A DNA stretch of 64,000 bases, taken from positions 101,069 to 165,068 of the forward strand of contig NZ_JADWYO010000007.1 of NCBI RefSeq assembly GCF_022414595.1, read 5' to 3'. The first letter of the stretch is position 1; every line of letters starts with the position of its first letter. A program made the position numbers and the translations under genes. Origin of the DNA: Streptomyces sp. MUM 203J (GTDB lineage Bacteria > Actinomycetota > Actinomycetes > Streptomycetales > Streptomycetaceae). Positions 17,174-26,750 of this stretch are shown piece by piece. The notes beneath the pieces were generated by a model, which was not told where the DNA came from, ran no database searches, and worked only from the letters and a program-made list of their open reading frames with translations.

Positions 17174-18286
17174 ATGCACCCGCACGCAGGGGATGAGACT
17201 CGCCCCCAAGCAGCCACCTTGACGCCCGCTCTGACGAGTCCGCAGGCCGCACGGGCCGCCCAGCCGCCGCGATACGCCATCAGGACCCGCGGTCTGGTCA
17301 AGAGCTACGCGGGCCCGGACGGCAGCACCACCCATGCCGTTCGCGGCCTGGACCTGGACGTGCTCCAAGGCGAGAGCTTCGCCTTCCTGGGCCCGAACGG
17401 AGCGGGGAAGTCCACCACCCTCGCGCTGCTGTGCGCCCTGGCCCGCCCCACCGCCGGACAGGCCACGGTGGCGGGCGCCGATGTGCTCACCGAGGCGGCT
17501 CAGGTACGAAGACTGGTCGGGATGCTCTTCCAGCACAGCGCTCTGGACCCGGACCTGACGGCCGAACAGAATCTGCACATCCACGCTCGCCTCTACGGAC
17601 TGCGTCGCCGCCACGCCCGCCTCCGCACCACAGAGACACTCGAGATGGTCGGACTGACCGATCGGCGACGCTCCCCGGTACGCGCGCTGTCCGGAGGTAT
17701 GCGACGCCGCCTGGAACTCGCCCGAGGCCTGCTGCACGCACCCCGGATCCTGTTCCTCGACGAACCGACCACCGGACTCGACCCGCACGCCCGCGCCCAG
17801 GTCTGGGACCACCTGCGCACACTGCGCGACCGGCACGGCAACACGCTCTTCGTCACCACCCACTACCTGGAGGAGGCGGAGAACTGCGACCGCCTCGGCA
17901 TCATCGACCACGGCCGGCTCGTCACACAGGGCACGCCCCTCGCGCTGAAGGCCGCCATCGGAGACGACCGTGTGGCCCTGCGCACCAGCGACGACGCCGC
18001 GGCGCTGGTGGCCGTGCGGAGGATCGCGCCGCCGGACGTCCCGGTCGTCCTGGACGCCGAGGGAATCAGCCTGCGGCTGCCGAACGGCAGCACCTGGATC
18101 CCCCGCCTGTGCGCGGCCCTGGAAGCCCACGGGATCGCGGTCGACGCCGCGTCCTCGACCGCGCCGACCCTCGACGACGTCTTCTTCCACCACACCGGCC
18201 GCAGCATCCACGTCCCCCAGCCCGCTCAGCCACCGTCCACCCCGGTTCCCGGCGGAACCGCCGCGATGTCCCCGGAGGGCGCATGA
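17174..18286 (+). CDS. lanT: ABC transporter ATP-binding subunit of the lanthipeptide cluster
   Basis: This 370-aa ABC-2-type ATPase has Walker A GPNGAGKST (73-81), Q-loop FQHSALDPDLT, signature LSGGMRRRLELARGL, Walker B ILFLDEPTTGLD and the switch His in TTHYLEEAE. It has an N-terminal extension of ~33 residues and a C-terminal DUF4162-like region ending in a disordered tail. With the permease that follows (ATGA overlap) it would export the modified peptide or give self-protection. The order synthetase, precursor, ATPase, permease matches the venezuelin layout. It contains no peptidase domain, so leader removal must be done by a host protease. Confidence 0.93.
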   Translation: MHPHAGDETRPQAATLTPALTSPQAARAAQPPRYAIRTRGLVKSYAGPDGSTTHAVRGLDLDVLQGESFAFLGPNGAGKSTTLALLCALARPTAGQATVAGADVLTEAAQVRRLVGMLFQHSALDPDLTAEQNLHIHARLYGLRRRHARLRTTETLEMVGLTDRRRSPVRALSGGMRRRLELARGLLHAPRILFLDEPTTGLDPHARAQVWDHLRTLRDRHGNTLFVTTHYLEEAENCDRLGIIDHGRLVTQGTPLALKAAIGDDRVALRTSDDAAALVAVRRIAPPDVPVVLDAEGISLRLPNGSTWIPRLCAALEAHGIAVDAASSTAPTLDDVFFHHTGRSIHVPQPAQPPSTPVPGGTAAMSPEGA

Positions 18287-19173
18287 CCACATCAGCTCTC
18301 CGGGCCTCGGACACCCCGACGGGCCCTGATGCCGTCGGCGCCCTGGGCGGCTCCGGCCGAGGGCCGAGGCTCCGGCTGCGCCGTGAACTGCGGGCGGTCA
18401 ACGGCCTGGTCCACCGCGACCTGCTGCGACTGTCCGCCCATCCCACCCACACGGCACTGATGCTGCTCCAGCCGGTGCTCTACCTCTTCGTCCTGGGCGG
18501 CGGTCTGGCGGCCCTCATCCCGAACTCCTCGCTGGGTGTCGGGTACCAGACCTACCTTTACCCCGGCATGCTGATGATGACGGTCCAGACACCGGCCGTC
18601 ATGGTCGGCATCCGCCTGATCACCGACCGTCAGAGCGGCTATCTGCGCGAACTCCTGATGGCTCCGGTCCGCCGGTCCACCCTGCTCCTCGGCAACTGTG
18701 CCGGCGGCACCCTCGTCTCCACGGTCCAGGGCGCCGTCCTGCTCTGCCTGGCCGGCGCTGTCGGCCTGCCGTACGACCCGCTCCTCCTGGTGCTCCTACT
18801 CACCGGTATGATCCTGGCCTCCTTCACCATCACGGCACTCTCCCTCGCCCTCGCCGTCACCCTCAACCGGCCCGAGATCTTCCACATGTTGCTCGGCCTC
18901 GTGATGATGCCGCTGCTCTTCCTCTCCGGCGGCTTCTTCCCGATCCAGAACCTGCCGGGCTGGGCCCACACGTTGGCCGCCGCCAACCCGCTCGCCTACG
19001 GAGTGGACCTGCTCCGCCGCTGCATCGGGCTGCGGGTACCGGACCAGGCAGCCACGGCGGGCATCGAGTGGGCCGGCCGGCAGCCTCCCCTGCTCCTGGA
19101 AGGGGGCCTTCTCCTGGCCTGCGGCACCATGGCCCTGCTCTGGGCCACCCACCGCTTCAGCCGCCCCGAATGA
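18283..19173 (+). CDS. lanH: ABC-2 type permease of the lanthipeptide cluster
   Basis: This 296-aa integral membrane protein has six hydrophobic helices and the ABC-2 permease C-terminal block GGFFPIQNLPGWAHTLAAAN. ATG 18283 overlaps the ATPase stop (ATGA). The first ~45 residues are cytoplasmic and Arg-rich. It forms the channel for the ATPase encoded just upstream. The frame is open much further upstream, but that is the shadow of the ATPase gene. Confidence 0.93.
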   Translation: MTTSALRASDTPTGPDAVGALGGSGRGPRLRLRRELRAVNGLVHRDLLRLSAHPTHTALMLLQPVLYLFVLGGGLAALIPNSSLGVGYQTYLYPGMLMMTVQTPAVMVGIRLITDRQSGYLRELLMAPVRRSTLLLGNCAGGTLVSTVQGAVLLCLAGAVGLPYDPLLLVLLLTGMILASFTITALSLALAVTLNRPEIFHMLLGLVMMPLLFLSGGFFPIQNLPGWAHTLAAANPLAYGVDLLRRCIGLRVPDQAATAGIEWAGRQPPLLLEGGLLLACGTMALLWATHRFSRPE

Positions 19174-19810
19174 CACCCGGACGGAGAGAGGTGCGGGCAG
19201 CAGGCCGAGAGACCGGCCGCGGGGGAACGGAGGGCAGGTCTGCCGTCCGGAAGGGAGCGAAGCAGCCCGGCCGGGGTGTCTGACACCGTGTGAGGTGCCC
19301 GGCGGTCGCCGCGCGGGCCCGTGGCCGGTCCCGGTCACGTCCGCTGGCATCTCCTGCGATCCGGGACATCGCTCCCGCGTCGGTGCGGGGGCGGCCGGCC
19401 CGGCCCGCTTCCGGCCCGCCCGCCTGCGATCCGCGTATCGCACCCCGGCGATCAGGCGCCGTTCCTGTGCTGCTGGGTCTCGGGGCTCCGGCCCCCGGCC
19501 CCCGCCGGTCAGCGCACTCGGCTCGCCCCGTCCGTATCGATCCGTCCCGCGGCGCGGCGAGCACCGAGGTCCGGGGTTCCCGGACCGGCCGCACCCTCGA
19601 CGAGCCGTACGCGCGGCCATGTGTGCCGGGCAGCCGGAGGGTGCGGCGGAGTCGCCGAGTGGCCGGCTTCCCGGTTCGGGAGGCCGTGATGCCCGCGGGA
19701 GCGGGCCTGCGCCTCGGGAACGGGCCTCCCCCATGGACGGCGCCGGTCGGCTGCGGGCGCGGGGCCGGCCGGAGCAGGGGGCAGGCGCACCGTCCCGCCG
19801 GGATCCGCTC
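19174..19810. other. Intergenic region between lanH and tetR
   Basis: This ~640-nt stretch is without a supportable gene. It has a short palindrome GGTGTCtGACACC (19275-19287) and several GC-rich hairpins. The frames that cross it lack ribosome sites. No clear strong terminator for lanH was identified. Confidence 0.5.
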
Positions 19811-19849
19811 ACCGACTTGGTCCAACGACTCAGTCGGTATAGTCGCCGC
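19811..19849 (+). promoter_or_regulatory. Promoter and operator of the tetR gene, leaderless transcript
   Basis: TTGGTC (19817-19822) and TATAGT (19838-19843), spaced 15 bp, make a plausible -35/-10 pair. The start codon at 19850 is only 6 nt after the -10, so the mRNA is probably leaderless; no ribosome site is present. Inverted repeats ACCGACT (19811-19817) and AGTCGGT (19832-19838), plus inner CGACTcAGTCG, overlap the promoter. This is the arrangement expected for TetR autorepression. Confidence 0.65.
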
Positions 19850-20473
19850 ATGGCTCACGTTTCCGCGGCCGAGCGCCGTCCCCAGCTGATCAAAGCGGCC
19901 ATCGCCCTGATGACGCGGGAGGGTGTCGCCGCGGGCAGTACGCGTGCCATCGCCGCGGAGCTGGGTGTCGCCCAGGCGACGGTGCACTACACCTTCGGCA
20001 CCAAGGAAGGCCTGTACCGGGCGGTCATGGAGCAGCTCACCGGGGACCTGATCGCGCGGGTCGAGCGGGCGGCTCCACAGGACGCGGGCTTCGAGGAGAC
20101 GATCACCGCGCTGGCCGGAGCCCTCTGGCGCACCGTCGAGGAGGAGACGAGCGGCTACCAGCTCCTCACCGAGCTGGCCATGCTCGCCCTGCGCACCCCC
20201 GGTCTGAGCGAGGCGCGTACGGCGCACTACCGACAGGTCAACGAGGTCACGGAACGCATCCTGACCGAGACCGCGTCCCGCACCGGGTACACGCTCGCCC
20301 AGCCCGCGGACCTGGTCGCCCGGTTCTTCCTCTCCGGCTTCGACGGCCTGACGATGCAGCGCCTCTACGCTCCGCAGGAGCCCGCCGAGAGCACGGGCCT
20401 GCGGGCCCTGACGGCCGCGACCGTCGCACTGGCCGGCGGCAGGCTGGACCTCGCGGACGCCACGGACCACTGA
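19850..20473 (+). CDS. TetR/AcrR family transcriptional repressor
   Basis: This 207-aa regulator has an N-terminal HTH at ~28-58 (TRAIAAELGVAQATVHYTFGTKEGLY) and an all-helical ligand-binding C-terminal domain. It has ATG 19850 with a likely leaderless message. It is convergent with the P450-reductase gene and shares a terminator with it. By analogy with Bacillus BM3R1, which represses the CYP102 gene, it is a good candidate to control that P450 through the 23771 palindrome. It could also regulate the lanthipeptide exporter upstream; nothing in the sequence decides this. Confidence 0.93.
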   Translation: MAHVSAAERRPQLIKAAIALMTREGVAAGSTRAIAAELGVAQATVHYTFGTKEGLYRAVMEQLTGDLIARVERAAPQDAGFEETITALAGALWRTVEEETSGYQLLTELAMLALRTPGLSEARTAHYRQVNEVTERILTETASRTGYTLAQPADLVARFFLSGFDGLTMQRLYAPQEPAESTGLRALTAATVALAGGRLDLADATDH

Positions 20474-20503
20474 CGGCCACGGGCGGCCGGGCGCCCGTGG
20501 CCG
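20474..20503. terminator. Bidirectional hairpin terminator between tetR and P450 genes
   Basis: A perfect 12-bp stem (20474-20485 with 20492-20503) has a 6-nt loop. It sits in the 39-nt gap between two convergent stop codons and can serve both genes. Confidence 0.85.
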
Positions 20504-20512
20504 AATCCGGGT

Positions 20513-23500
20513 TCAGCCGGACCAGACGTCCTCGGCGTACCGGCCGGACTCGACGAGGCCGGACATCCATTCGGCCGCCCGCCTCTCGTCCGCGCCGGTC
20601 CGTTCGCGGTAGACCGCCGTGAACGCCTCGCGCACCGCGGGCGCCATCCGGCGCCCGTCCCCGCAGACATAGACCTTGCCGCCGGCCTCCAGCGCGGCCC
20701 ACACCTCGTCGCCTTCCCGGGCGATGCGATCCTGGACGAAGCGGGCCCCGTCCTCGGGTGCGTGCATGAATGCGGGGCGCATGCTGACGGCCCCGGCGGA
20801 CTCGGCCGCCTCCAGCTCATCGCGGTGGAGGTAGTCGACGTCCGGGTGGTCGCAGCCGAAGTAGCACAGCACAGTGCCCGTCGCGCCGGTGTGGTGCCGC
20901 TCGAGAACAGCTCCGCGGAAGGGCGCCAGGCCCGTGCCCGCGCTCACCAGGATCAGCGGTACGGACGGGTCCTCGGGGAGGCGGAAGGACTCGCTGCACG
21001 GCAGCACCCGGGCCCGGACGGTGTCCCCGGCCTTCACACGCTGGACGTAGTCCGAGGCGATGCCGCGGAAGGTGCCCTCGCCGGCCCGGTGGGGCGCGAC
21101 GAGCAGCGACACCATCAGATCCACCTCGCCCGGCGACGCCTCGGCAGAGGACGAGATCGAGTAGTGGCGGGGGCGCAGAACCGGCAGCAGCTCCAGGAAG
21201 GACTCGAAGGGCAGCTCGCAGGCGCGGTGCTTCTCCAGCAGGTCCAGGAGGCTGTGGCCCCGTGAGGTCACGCGCTCGCGGAATTCCCCGGGCCCGGCGG
21301 CGGCGAGGGCGGCCAGGGGCTGCTTCTCCGGCGGGCAGGCGGTGTGCTCGGCGAGCAAGGCGACCTGCTCGGGGGTGGCGGGGTCCTGGAGCTCCACGAA
21401 GTCGGTGAGCAGGCGGCGCAGGGTCAGCGGCCGGTCGACGGGCAGGGCACCGCGGCTGCGGCGGCGCGCGCGCAGCCGGACCGTGCGGTCCAGGTCGAGT
21501 CCGAATCGGCCGGCGACCCGCCGGACGAGGGCCTCCGGGTTGCTGGGCAGGACCGCCAGGTGGTCGGCCGTGCGGTATGTGACGCCCTCGGGCAGCCGGA
21601 GGCGCAGGAAGCGCTTGGAACGGCCGAGTTCGTGGTCCGTGTCGACCAGCTCGTACGCGTCGAGCACCTCCATAGGCCGGACACCGTGCCGGGCTGCGAG
21701 GCCGTCGACGACCGACTCGGTGGCGTCCTCCAACTCGTAGAGGCCCGGGCTCTCGTCGGGTTCCGGGGCCGGGGCCCCAGCCCCGGCGTCGCCGTAGCGC
21801 TCCAGCAGGACGGTCCACAGGTCGGCGGTCCAGCGGTCCACCATGCCGGCGAAGTCGCCGGACGCGTCGGCGGCACCCCGGGCGAGCAGGGGGACGGCAC
21901 CGGCCGCCGCGAGGCGCTCGTCGATGAGGCTGGGGACGCGCTGGTAGGTGGCGGCCCAGTTGCGGTCCCCGACACCGAGGACCGCGTACGGCAGGCCTGC
22001 GAGCGCGCCGGGCTCCAGTGTCTCCAGCCAGGCGACGAACTGCGCGGCGTCGTCGGTGGGGCGTCCGTTGTAGGAGGCGGCCACGACAACCAGAGGCCCA
22101 CCGGTGGAGGCCAGCCTGCCGGTGAGGTCGTCGAGGGGGGCCACGGACGGAGCGAATCCGTACTCGTCGCCCTCGGCGGCCAGGTCGCGGGCGATACCGG
22201 CGCAGGTGCCGAGGCTGGAACCGTACAGCAGGGTCAGTGTGGTGCCGGAGGCCCGCCGGGCCGTGCCCACGCCACACCCCGCGCCCGTCCCGCTCACCGC
22301 CACCACGGGCCCACGGCGCTCCTCGGTGGTGCGCCGGGCGAGCTTGAGCGTGAAGGCGTCGGGCTTGAGGGTGAGCGTCTGCTTGACCCTCAGCCGGTAG
22401 TCGCCGTGGTCGATCAGCCGGTAGCGGTGGACCAGGAGCCCGAGCAGCAGCGTGGCCTCGTGGAGGGCGAACTGACGGCCGATGCAAGCGCGCTCGCCGT
22501 TGCCGAACGGCTTGAAGAGGTGGACGGAGCGCTTCGCCTCCTGTTCCCGGGCGAAGCGCTCCGGGTCGAACAGCTCGACGTTCTCGCCCCAGGCGGGGTC
22601 GCGGTGCAGGGCGGGGGTGAGAACCATCAGCGTCTCGCCCTTGCGGACGGCGTATCTGCCGCCGATCACCGTGTCCTGGAGGGGCTCCACGGCGTAGCCG
22701 GGCGCGGTCGGCCACAGCCGAAGACTCTCGTTGAGCACCTGGCGGATGTAGGTGAGCTTGCCGATGTCGCCGTAGTCGGGGCCGGGTGACTCCTCGTCCC
22801 CCCACAGGGCGTCGACCTCGGCCTGCGCCCGCGCGAGCACTTCCGGGTGCTTGGTCAGGTGGTACAGGGCGAAGGAGAGGGCGCCGCCCGTCGTCTCGTG
22901 TCCCGCGATGAGGAACGTGATGACCTGGTTGCGGATGTTGACGTCGTCCAGCGGCCGGCCCGTCCGTGTGTCCGTGGTGTGCAGCATCCGGCCGAGCAGA
23001 TCGCGGGTGCTGGTGTCGCCGGACCGCCTGCGCTGCCGGATGACCTCGTCGACGAGGTCGTTCATCACCTGGACGTCCTGGCGGAACTGCTCGGACCGCT
23101 TGGACCTGAACCGCTCAGAGCCGGGGATGGACTCGGCCTTGGCCTGGGTGAACGCCAGGGCCCGTGTCATGGCCTCCACGAACGGGTGCAGTTCGTCCCG
23201 GCGGAACGACTCGAAGTCGTGGCCGAAGCCGCACAGCCCGATGGTGTCGAAGGTCAGGCGCGTCATGTCCTCGGGGACGTCCACCTCATGGCGGCCTGCT
23301 GCCCGGTCCCACTTGCCGATCAGGGAGCGGGCGGCCCGCAGCATCGTCGCGTGGTAGTCGCGCATCGCGCCCAGGGAGAACGCCGGCATGAGGATGTCGT
23401 GCGCCTTCTGCCAGTTCGTCTCGTGGTTGAAGGCGGTGAACAGGCCGTCCCCGGCGAATCGGCGGAGCTCCACCAGGTCGGGGTGCACGTTCTTGCGGAA

Positions 23501-23722
23501 GCGGGTCTCGTCCGACAGCTCCGCCACCAGGTCCAGGCCGCCCACGACCACGACCTCGTTCCCGAAGACCCGGATCCGGTAGAGCGGCCCGAGTTCCTTG
23601 ACCTCCTTCATCATGTGGACGGTCGCGCCGAAGCCCTTGGGGAGCATGAGGGCGTGACCGATCAGGGGCAGGGCCGGGCGCTCGGGTACCGGCTGGGCCG
23701 TGATGACGGGCGGCTGGGTCAT
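20513..23722 (-). CDS. Self-sufficient cytochrome P450-NADPH reductase fusion (CYP102/BM3 type)
   Basis: This 1069-aa soluble fusion would hydroxylate fatty acids or related lipids using NADPH. The P450 domain (~1-465) has the I-helix FLIAGHETTGGAL, the ExxR in NESLRLWP and the heme motif FGNGERACIG with Cys413. The linker is followed by an FMN flavodoxin domain (~485-640, LLYGSSLGTCAG) and an FAD/NADPH domain (RHYSISSSA; LILVSAGTGLAPFRG). Length and order match P450 BM3. Start ATG 23722 is chosen at the family N-terminus. A 22-bp palindrome lies just upstream. Substrate is not predictable from sequence alone. Confidence 0.95.
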   Translation of the reverse strand: MTQPPVITAQPVPERPALPLIGHALMLPKGFGATVHMMKEVKELGPLYRIRVFGNEVVVVGGLDLVAELSDETRFRKNVHPDLVELRRFAGDGLFTAFNHETNWQKAHDILMPAFSLGAMRDYHATMLRAARSLIGKWDRAAGRHEVDVPEDMTRLTFDTIGLCGFGHDFESFRRDELHPFVEAMTRALAFTQAKAESIPGSERFRSKRSEQFRQDVQVMNDLVDEVIRQRRRSGDTSTRDLLGRMLHTTDTRTGRPLDDVNIRNQVITFLIAGHETTGGALSFALYHLTKHPEVLARAQAEVDALWGDEESPGPDYGDIGKLTYIRQVLNESLRLWPTAPGYAVEPLQDTVIGGRYAVRKGETLMVLTPALHRDPAWGENVELFDPERFAREQEAKRSVHLFKPFGNGERACIGRQFALHEATLLLGLLVHRYRLIDHGDYRLRVKQTLTLKPDAFTLKLARRTTEERRGPVVAVSGTGAGCGVGTARRASGTTLTLLYGSSLGTCAGIARDLAAEGDEYGFAPSVAPLDDLTGRLASTGGPLVVVAASYNGRPTDDAAQFVAWLETLEPGALAGLPYAVLGVGDRNWAATYQRVPSLIDERLAAAGAVPLLARGAADASGDFAGMVDRWTADLWTVLLERYGDAGAGAPAPEPDESPGLYELEDATESVVDGLAARHGVRPMEVLDAYELVDTDHELGRSKRFLRLRLPEGVTYRTADHLAVLPSNPEALVRRVAGRFGLDLDRTVRLRARRRSRGALPVDRPLTLRRLLTDFVELQDPATPEQVALLAEHTACPPEKQPLAALAAAGPGEFRERVTSRGHSLLDLLEKHRACELPFESFLELLPVLRPRHYSISSSAEASPGEVDLMVSLLVAPHRAGEGTFRGIASDYVQRVKAGDTVRARVLPCSESFRLPEDPSVPLILVSAGTGLAPFRGAVLERHHTGATGTVLCYFGCDHPDVDYLHRDELEAAESAGAVSMRPAFMHAPEDGARFVQDRIAREGDEVWAALEAGGKVYVCGDGRRMAPAVREAFTAVYRERTGADERRAAEWMSGLVESGRYAEDVWSG

Positions 23723-23770
23723 GGACGTGCCTTTCGTTCCGCGTCGGTCGGTACCCGTCAACGTACAAGC

Positions 23771-23792
23771 GACATTGTCACTCGACAATGTC
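23771..23792. promoter_or_regulatory. 22-bp perfect palindrome upstream of the P450 fusion
   Basis: GACATTGTC and GACAATGTC flank ACTC (9+4+9) at 23771-23792, ~50 nt upstream of the P450 start in markedly AT-rich DNA. It has the size and symmetry of a TetR-family operator. The tetR gene at 19850-20473 is the obvious candidate binder. Confidence 0.75.
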
Positions 23793-24522
23793 CATCGATT
23801 GTGTTGAACGACACGATCACTTGACTCAACTCGACGCGCCCCTTGGACGTCCCCGTCCCGATCCGCTGTACGAGGGCCGCACCGAGCGGCGCGGCGGGGC
23901 CGCATGGTCACCCGGCAGACCGCGTGCCCTCGGCGGACCTCCACGCCTGAGGGAGGTTCACGCCGTGAGCGCGTGCACGACGCCCGCCGGACAGTCCCGC
24001 CCGTACACCCTCAGCCGACCGACGGCGGCAACAGCCCGTTCATCACCCGTGGACGCCCTGCGCAAGAGCGGCTGCGTGCCCCTCGGCCACGAGGCCGCCT
24101 GTGTCGTCCGCACTCCCGGCCCGGACGTGCGGGGATCCCGGGCGGCCGGTCGGCGGACCACCCTCCAGGCCTGGCATCCGTGCGCGGACTGTCCCGGGAC
24201 CGCTCGGCCTTCGACCGGGCCGCGGTCATCCCCGACGCCGTCTCCCCCTGCCGCGCCCCCGCACCCGGCGGCGGGCAGCCACCTGGCAGCCGTACCCGGC
24301 GCCCCTGAGCGGCCCCACCTCGCGAAGGCTCGGTCGTTCGGGTCGAGAAGGCGGCACCGAACAGCGCCGGCGGGTGGGCAGGTGCGCCGCACATGACAGG
24401 ACGTCGGCCGACCGGGTCACGGCCCCGGGGAACCGCCGGGCCGAAGCGGGCGCCCGGTGTGACGGCCTCGGAGGTGGCGCTCAGGCCGGCGTGCCCGCCG
24501 GGCCGCGCGGTTCGGGGCGGTC
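23793..24522. other. Intergenic region between P450 promoter and response-regulator gene end
   Basis: These ~730 nt contain no gene I can support. Open frames on both strands lack ribosome sites and have low-complexity Arg/Pro/Gly translations. The left edge holds the P450 promoter region. Confidence 0.5.
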
Positions 24523-25200
24523 TCAGTGTCCGACGTCGTGGTCGCCCACCGCGACGAGTCCGCTCTCGTACGCGAAGATCACGACTTGTGTCCGGTCGCG
24601 GAGACCGAGCTTGGCGAGGATGCTCGACACATGTGACTTGACGGTGGCGGGCCCGATGAAGAACTGCTCCGCGATCTCAGCGTTGTTGGCGCCGCGAGCG
24701 ACCGCCACCACGATCTCGCGCTCCCGCTCGGTGAGCCGTTCCAGGCGGCCCGCGACCGCGTGGTTGACGGTGCGGCCGTCGGCGAACCGGCCGATGAGGC
24801 GCCGGGTGATGGACGGCGCGAGCAGTGCCCCGCCCTCGGCCACGGTCCTCACCGCGGTGGCGAGTTGCTCGGGAGGTGTGTCCTTGAGGATGAAGGCGGC
24901 GGCGCCGGCACGGAGAGCCCGGTAGACGTACTCGTCCGGGTCGAAGGTGGTGAGGATCAGGACCCGTACCTCCCAGTCGGCCTTCTCCAGGATCCTGGAC
25001 GTCGCCTCCAGGCCGTCCATCGCGGGCATCCGGATGTCCATCAAGACGACGTCCGGGCGGTGCAGATGTGCCGCCTCGATCGCCTCGAGGCCCGTCCCGG
25101 CCTCGGCCACCACCTCGATGTCGGGGGATACCCGCAGGATCATCGAGAAACCCCTGCGTACCAGCGCCTGATCGTCCGCCACGACGACGCGGATGCTCAC
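24523..25200 (-). CDS. NarL/LuxR-family response regulator
   Basis: This 225-aa two-domain regulator has a receiver (1-~120) with phospho-acceptor Asp55 in VVLMDIRMPAMDG and Lys in FILKDTPPEQL. A LuxR-type HTH (~155-215) includes LTEREREIVVAVARGANNAEI and ATVKSHVSSILAKLGLRDR. The GTG at 25200 overlaps the kinase stop (GTGA), so kinase and regulator are made together. The likely target is the divergent MMPL transporter or its own promoter region. The binding site is unknown. Confidence 0.95.
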   Translation of the reverse strand: MSIRVVVADDQALVRRGFSMILRVSPDIEVVAEAGTGLEAIEAAHLHRPDVVLMDIRMPAMDGLEATSRILEKADWEVRVLILTTFDPDEYVYRALRAGAAAFILKDTPPEQLATAVRTVAEGGALLAPSITRRLIGRFADGRTVNHAVAGRLERLTEREREIVVAVARGANNAEIAEQFFIGPATVKSHVSSILAKLGLRDRTQVVIFAYESGLVAVGDHDVGH

Positions 25201-26447
25201 TCCGGCTCCCCTCCGAGAGGAAGCCGGGCGACCACGCGGAAGCCGCCGTCGGGCCGCGGCCCGGCATCGAGGCTTCCGCCCAGCAGCAGTGCCCGCTCCC
25301 GCATGCCGACGATCCCGTGGCCGGCCGTCGCCGGGCGGCCGGATGCCGCGGCGGACCGGACGGCACCCGCCCCGCGGCCGTCGTCGAGGACTTCGACGGT
25401 GATCCTGCCGCCGGACGGTTCGCGGCGGACGTGCACGTCCGTACACGTCCCCGGTCCGCTGTGTTTCAGCACGTTGGTCAGCGCCTCCTGGACTATGCGG
25501 TACACCGAGAGCTCCACGCGGGCCGGAAGGGGATCCCCGAGGCCGCCCGTGACCGAGACGTCCAGACCGGCCTCACGGACCTGCGCGACGAGCCTTCCGA
25601 GGTCGGCCAGCCCGGGCTGGGGGCCGAGCCCGTCGCGGTCGGCGCTCGGACGCAGCACCCCCAGCAGGTGACGCAGCTCGTCCAGTGCCTGGCGCCCGGC
25701 CTCCTCCACCGCGACCATCGCTTCGAGGGCCCCCTGGGGATCGTCTGCGGCCACCATCCGGGCCGCACCGGCCTGCACCGTCATCATGCTCACCCGGTGT
25801 GCGACCACGTCGTGGAGCTCGCGGGCGATGTGGGTGCGCTCCTCGGCGACGATGCGGCGTGCCTCGGCGACCTGCTCCCGGCGGATCCGGGCGGCGCGCT
25901 CCGCACGCATCCGCACACGTCGGCCGATGTACCAGGCCGCGGCCATGACCACGATCCCGACGCCGATGTCCCCCCACGGGGTCGACTGCAACAGGCCGTC
26001 GATCACGACCGCGGCGATGGCCGCGGCCACGCCCACCGCCGTGCCGGCGCGGCCGCGCCGGGTGTCGGCCGCATACCGCCCGGTGCTGTAGAGCGCCACG
26101 ATCACGCACCCGCCGGCCGTGGCGTAGGTGCCCCCCAGAGTCGGACTCCACGCGGCGATCACCAGGGACAGGGTCACGAGCGGTGCGCGGCGGCGCAGGT
26201 ACAGCGCCCCGCCGGCGACGGCGAACAGCACCAGCACCGGCGCGGGCACCGCGGCGACCGGGCGGAGGACGAGCGCCTCGCCGGGACTCTCCTCCACCAA
26301 CACCGTGAGCAGGAGCATGACGGCCGCGAGGACGGCGTCCGCGCCCCGCGGCCAGCGGGTGAAGGGCCCGCGAAACCTCTTCGGCACGTCACGGGTCGGC
26401 GCCCGTGATGCCACGCTCTCACCGCCGTGCGGGTCCGTGCCGTTCAT
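25197..26447 (-). CDS. DesK/NarX-like membrane sensor histidine kinase (HisKA_3)
   Basis: This 416-aa kinase has about five N-terminal membrane helices (~35-175), no large periplasmic domain and then a dimerisation helix with phospho-His212 in RELHDVVAHRVSMM. The ATPase N-box is VQEALTNVLKHSGPG, followed by LDDGRGAG and GHGIVGMRERALLLGG. Membrane-embedded sensing of envelope or lipid stress is typical of this subfamily. It is divergent from the MMPL transporter, a common pairing for stress-induced efflux. Confidence 0.94.
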   Translation of the reverse strand: MNGTDPHGGESVASRAPTRDVPKRFRGPFTRWPRGADAVLAAVMLLLTVLVEESPGEALVLRPVAAVPAPVLVLFAVAGGALYLRRRAPLVTLSLVIAAWSPTLGGTYATAGGCVIVALYSTGRYAADTRRGRAGTAVGVAAAIAAVVIDGLLQSTPWGDIGVGIVVMAAAWYIGRRVRMRAERAARIRREQVAEARRIVAEERTHIARELHDVVAHRVSMMTVQAGAARMVAADDPQGALEAMVAVEEAGRQALDELRHLLGVLRPSADRDGLGPQPGLADLGRLVAQVREAGLDVSVTGGLGDPLPARVELSVYRIVQEALTNVLKHSGPGTCTDVHVRREPSGGRITVEVLDDGRGAGAVRSAAASGRPATAGHGIVGMRERALLLGGSLDAGPRPDGGFRVVARLPLGGEPE

Positions 26448-26750
26448 CCTCGCTCCGTCAAAGGGTTCGAGCGCCGGGCCATCGGGTCGTCAGCCGTCGG
26501 CGGCGCCGGGCAGGCCATCGTAGGTCCCGGCCGCAGGCGTGGTCACCCGCCTGTGGGCGGACGGCGCCTCCCTCCTCCAGGGGGAGGCGCCGCCCTCGTC
26601 GCCCCGTCCCGCGTGGGGGTCACGAACCCGTCCGGCGCCGGGGGACGGGGCGGGCTCCCGGAACGACGATGGATCCACCCACCCCTCCCCGCCTCCGACG
26701 CTTCGCGGACCGGCGGCGGATCACGCCCTCTCACGGGAGCCCACACAGCC
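26448..26750. promoter_or_regulatory. Divergent control region of kinase-regulator and MMPL genes
   Basis: About 300 nt contain both promoters. A perfect 10-bp inverted repeat (26563-26572 with 26582-26591, 9-nt spacer) lies in the middle. It could be a regulator site or a hairpin in one of the 5' leaders. No clear -35/-10 pair was assigned. Confidence 0.5.

Noticed and set aside
14347..17301. 984-codon minus-strand frame opposite lanL, lanA and lanT
   Set aside because: It spans three real genes and the lanA-lanT hairpin, lacks a ribosome site and has no recognisable domain.
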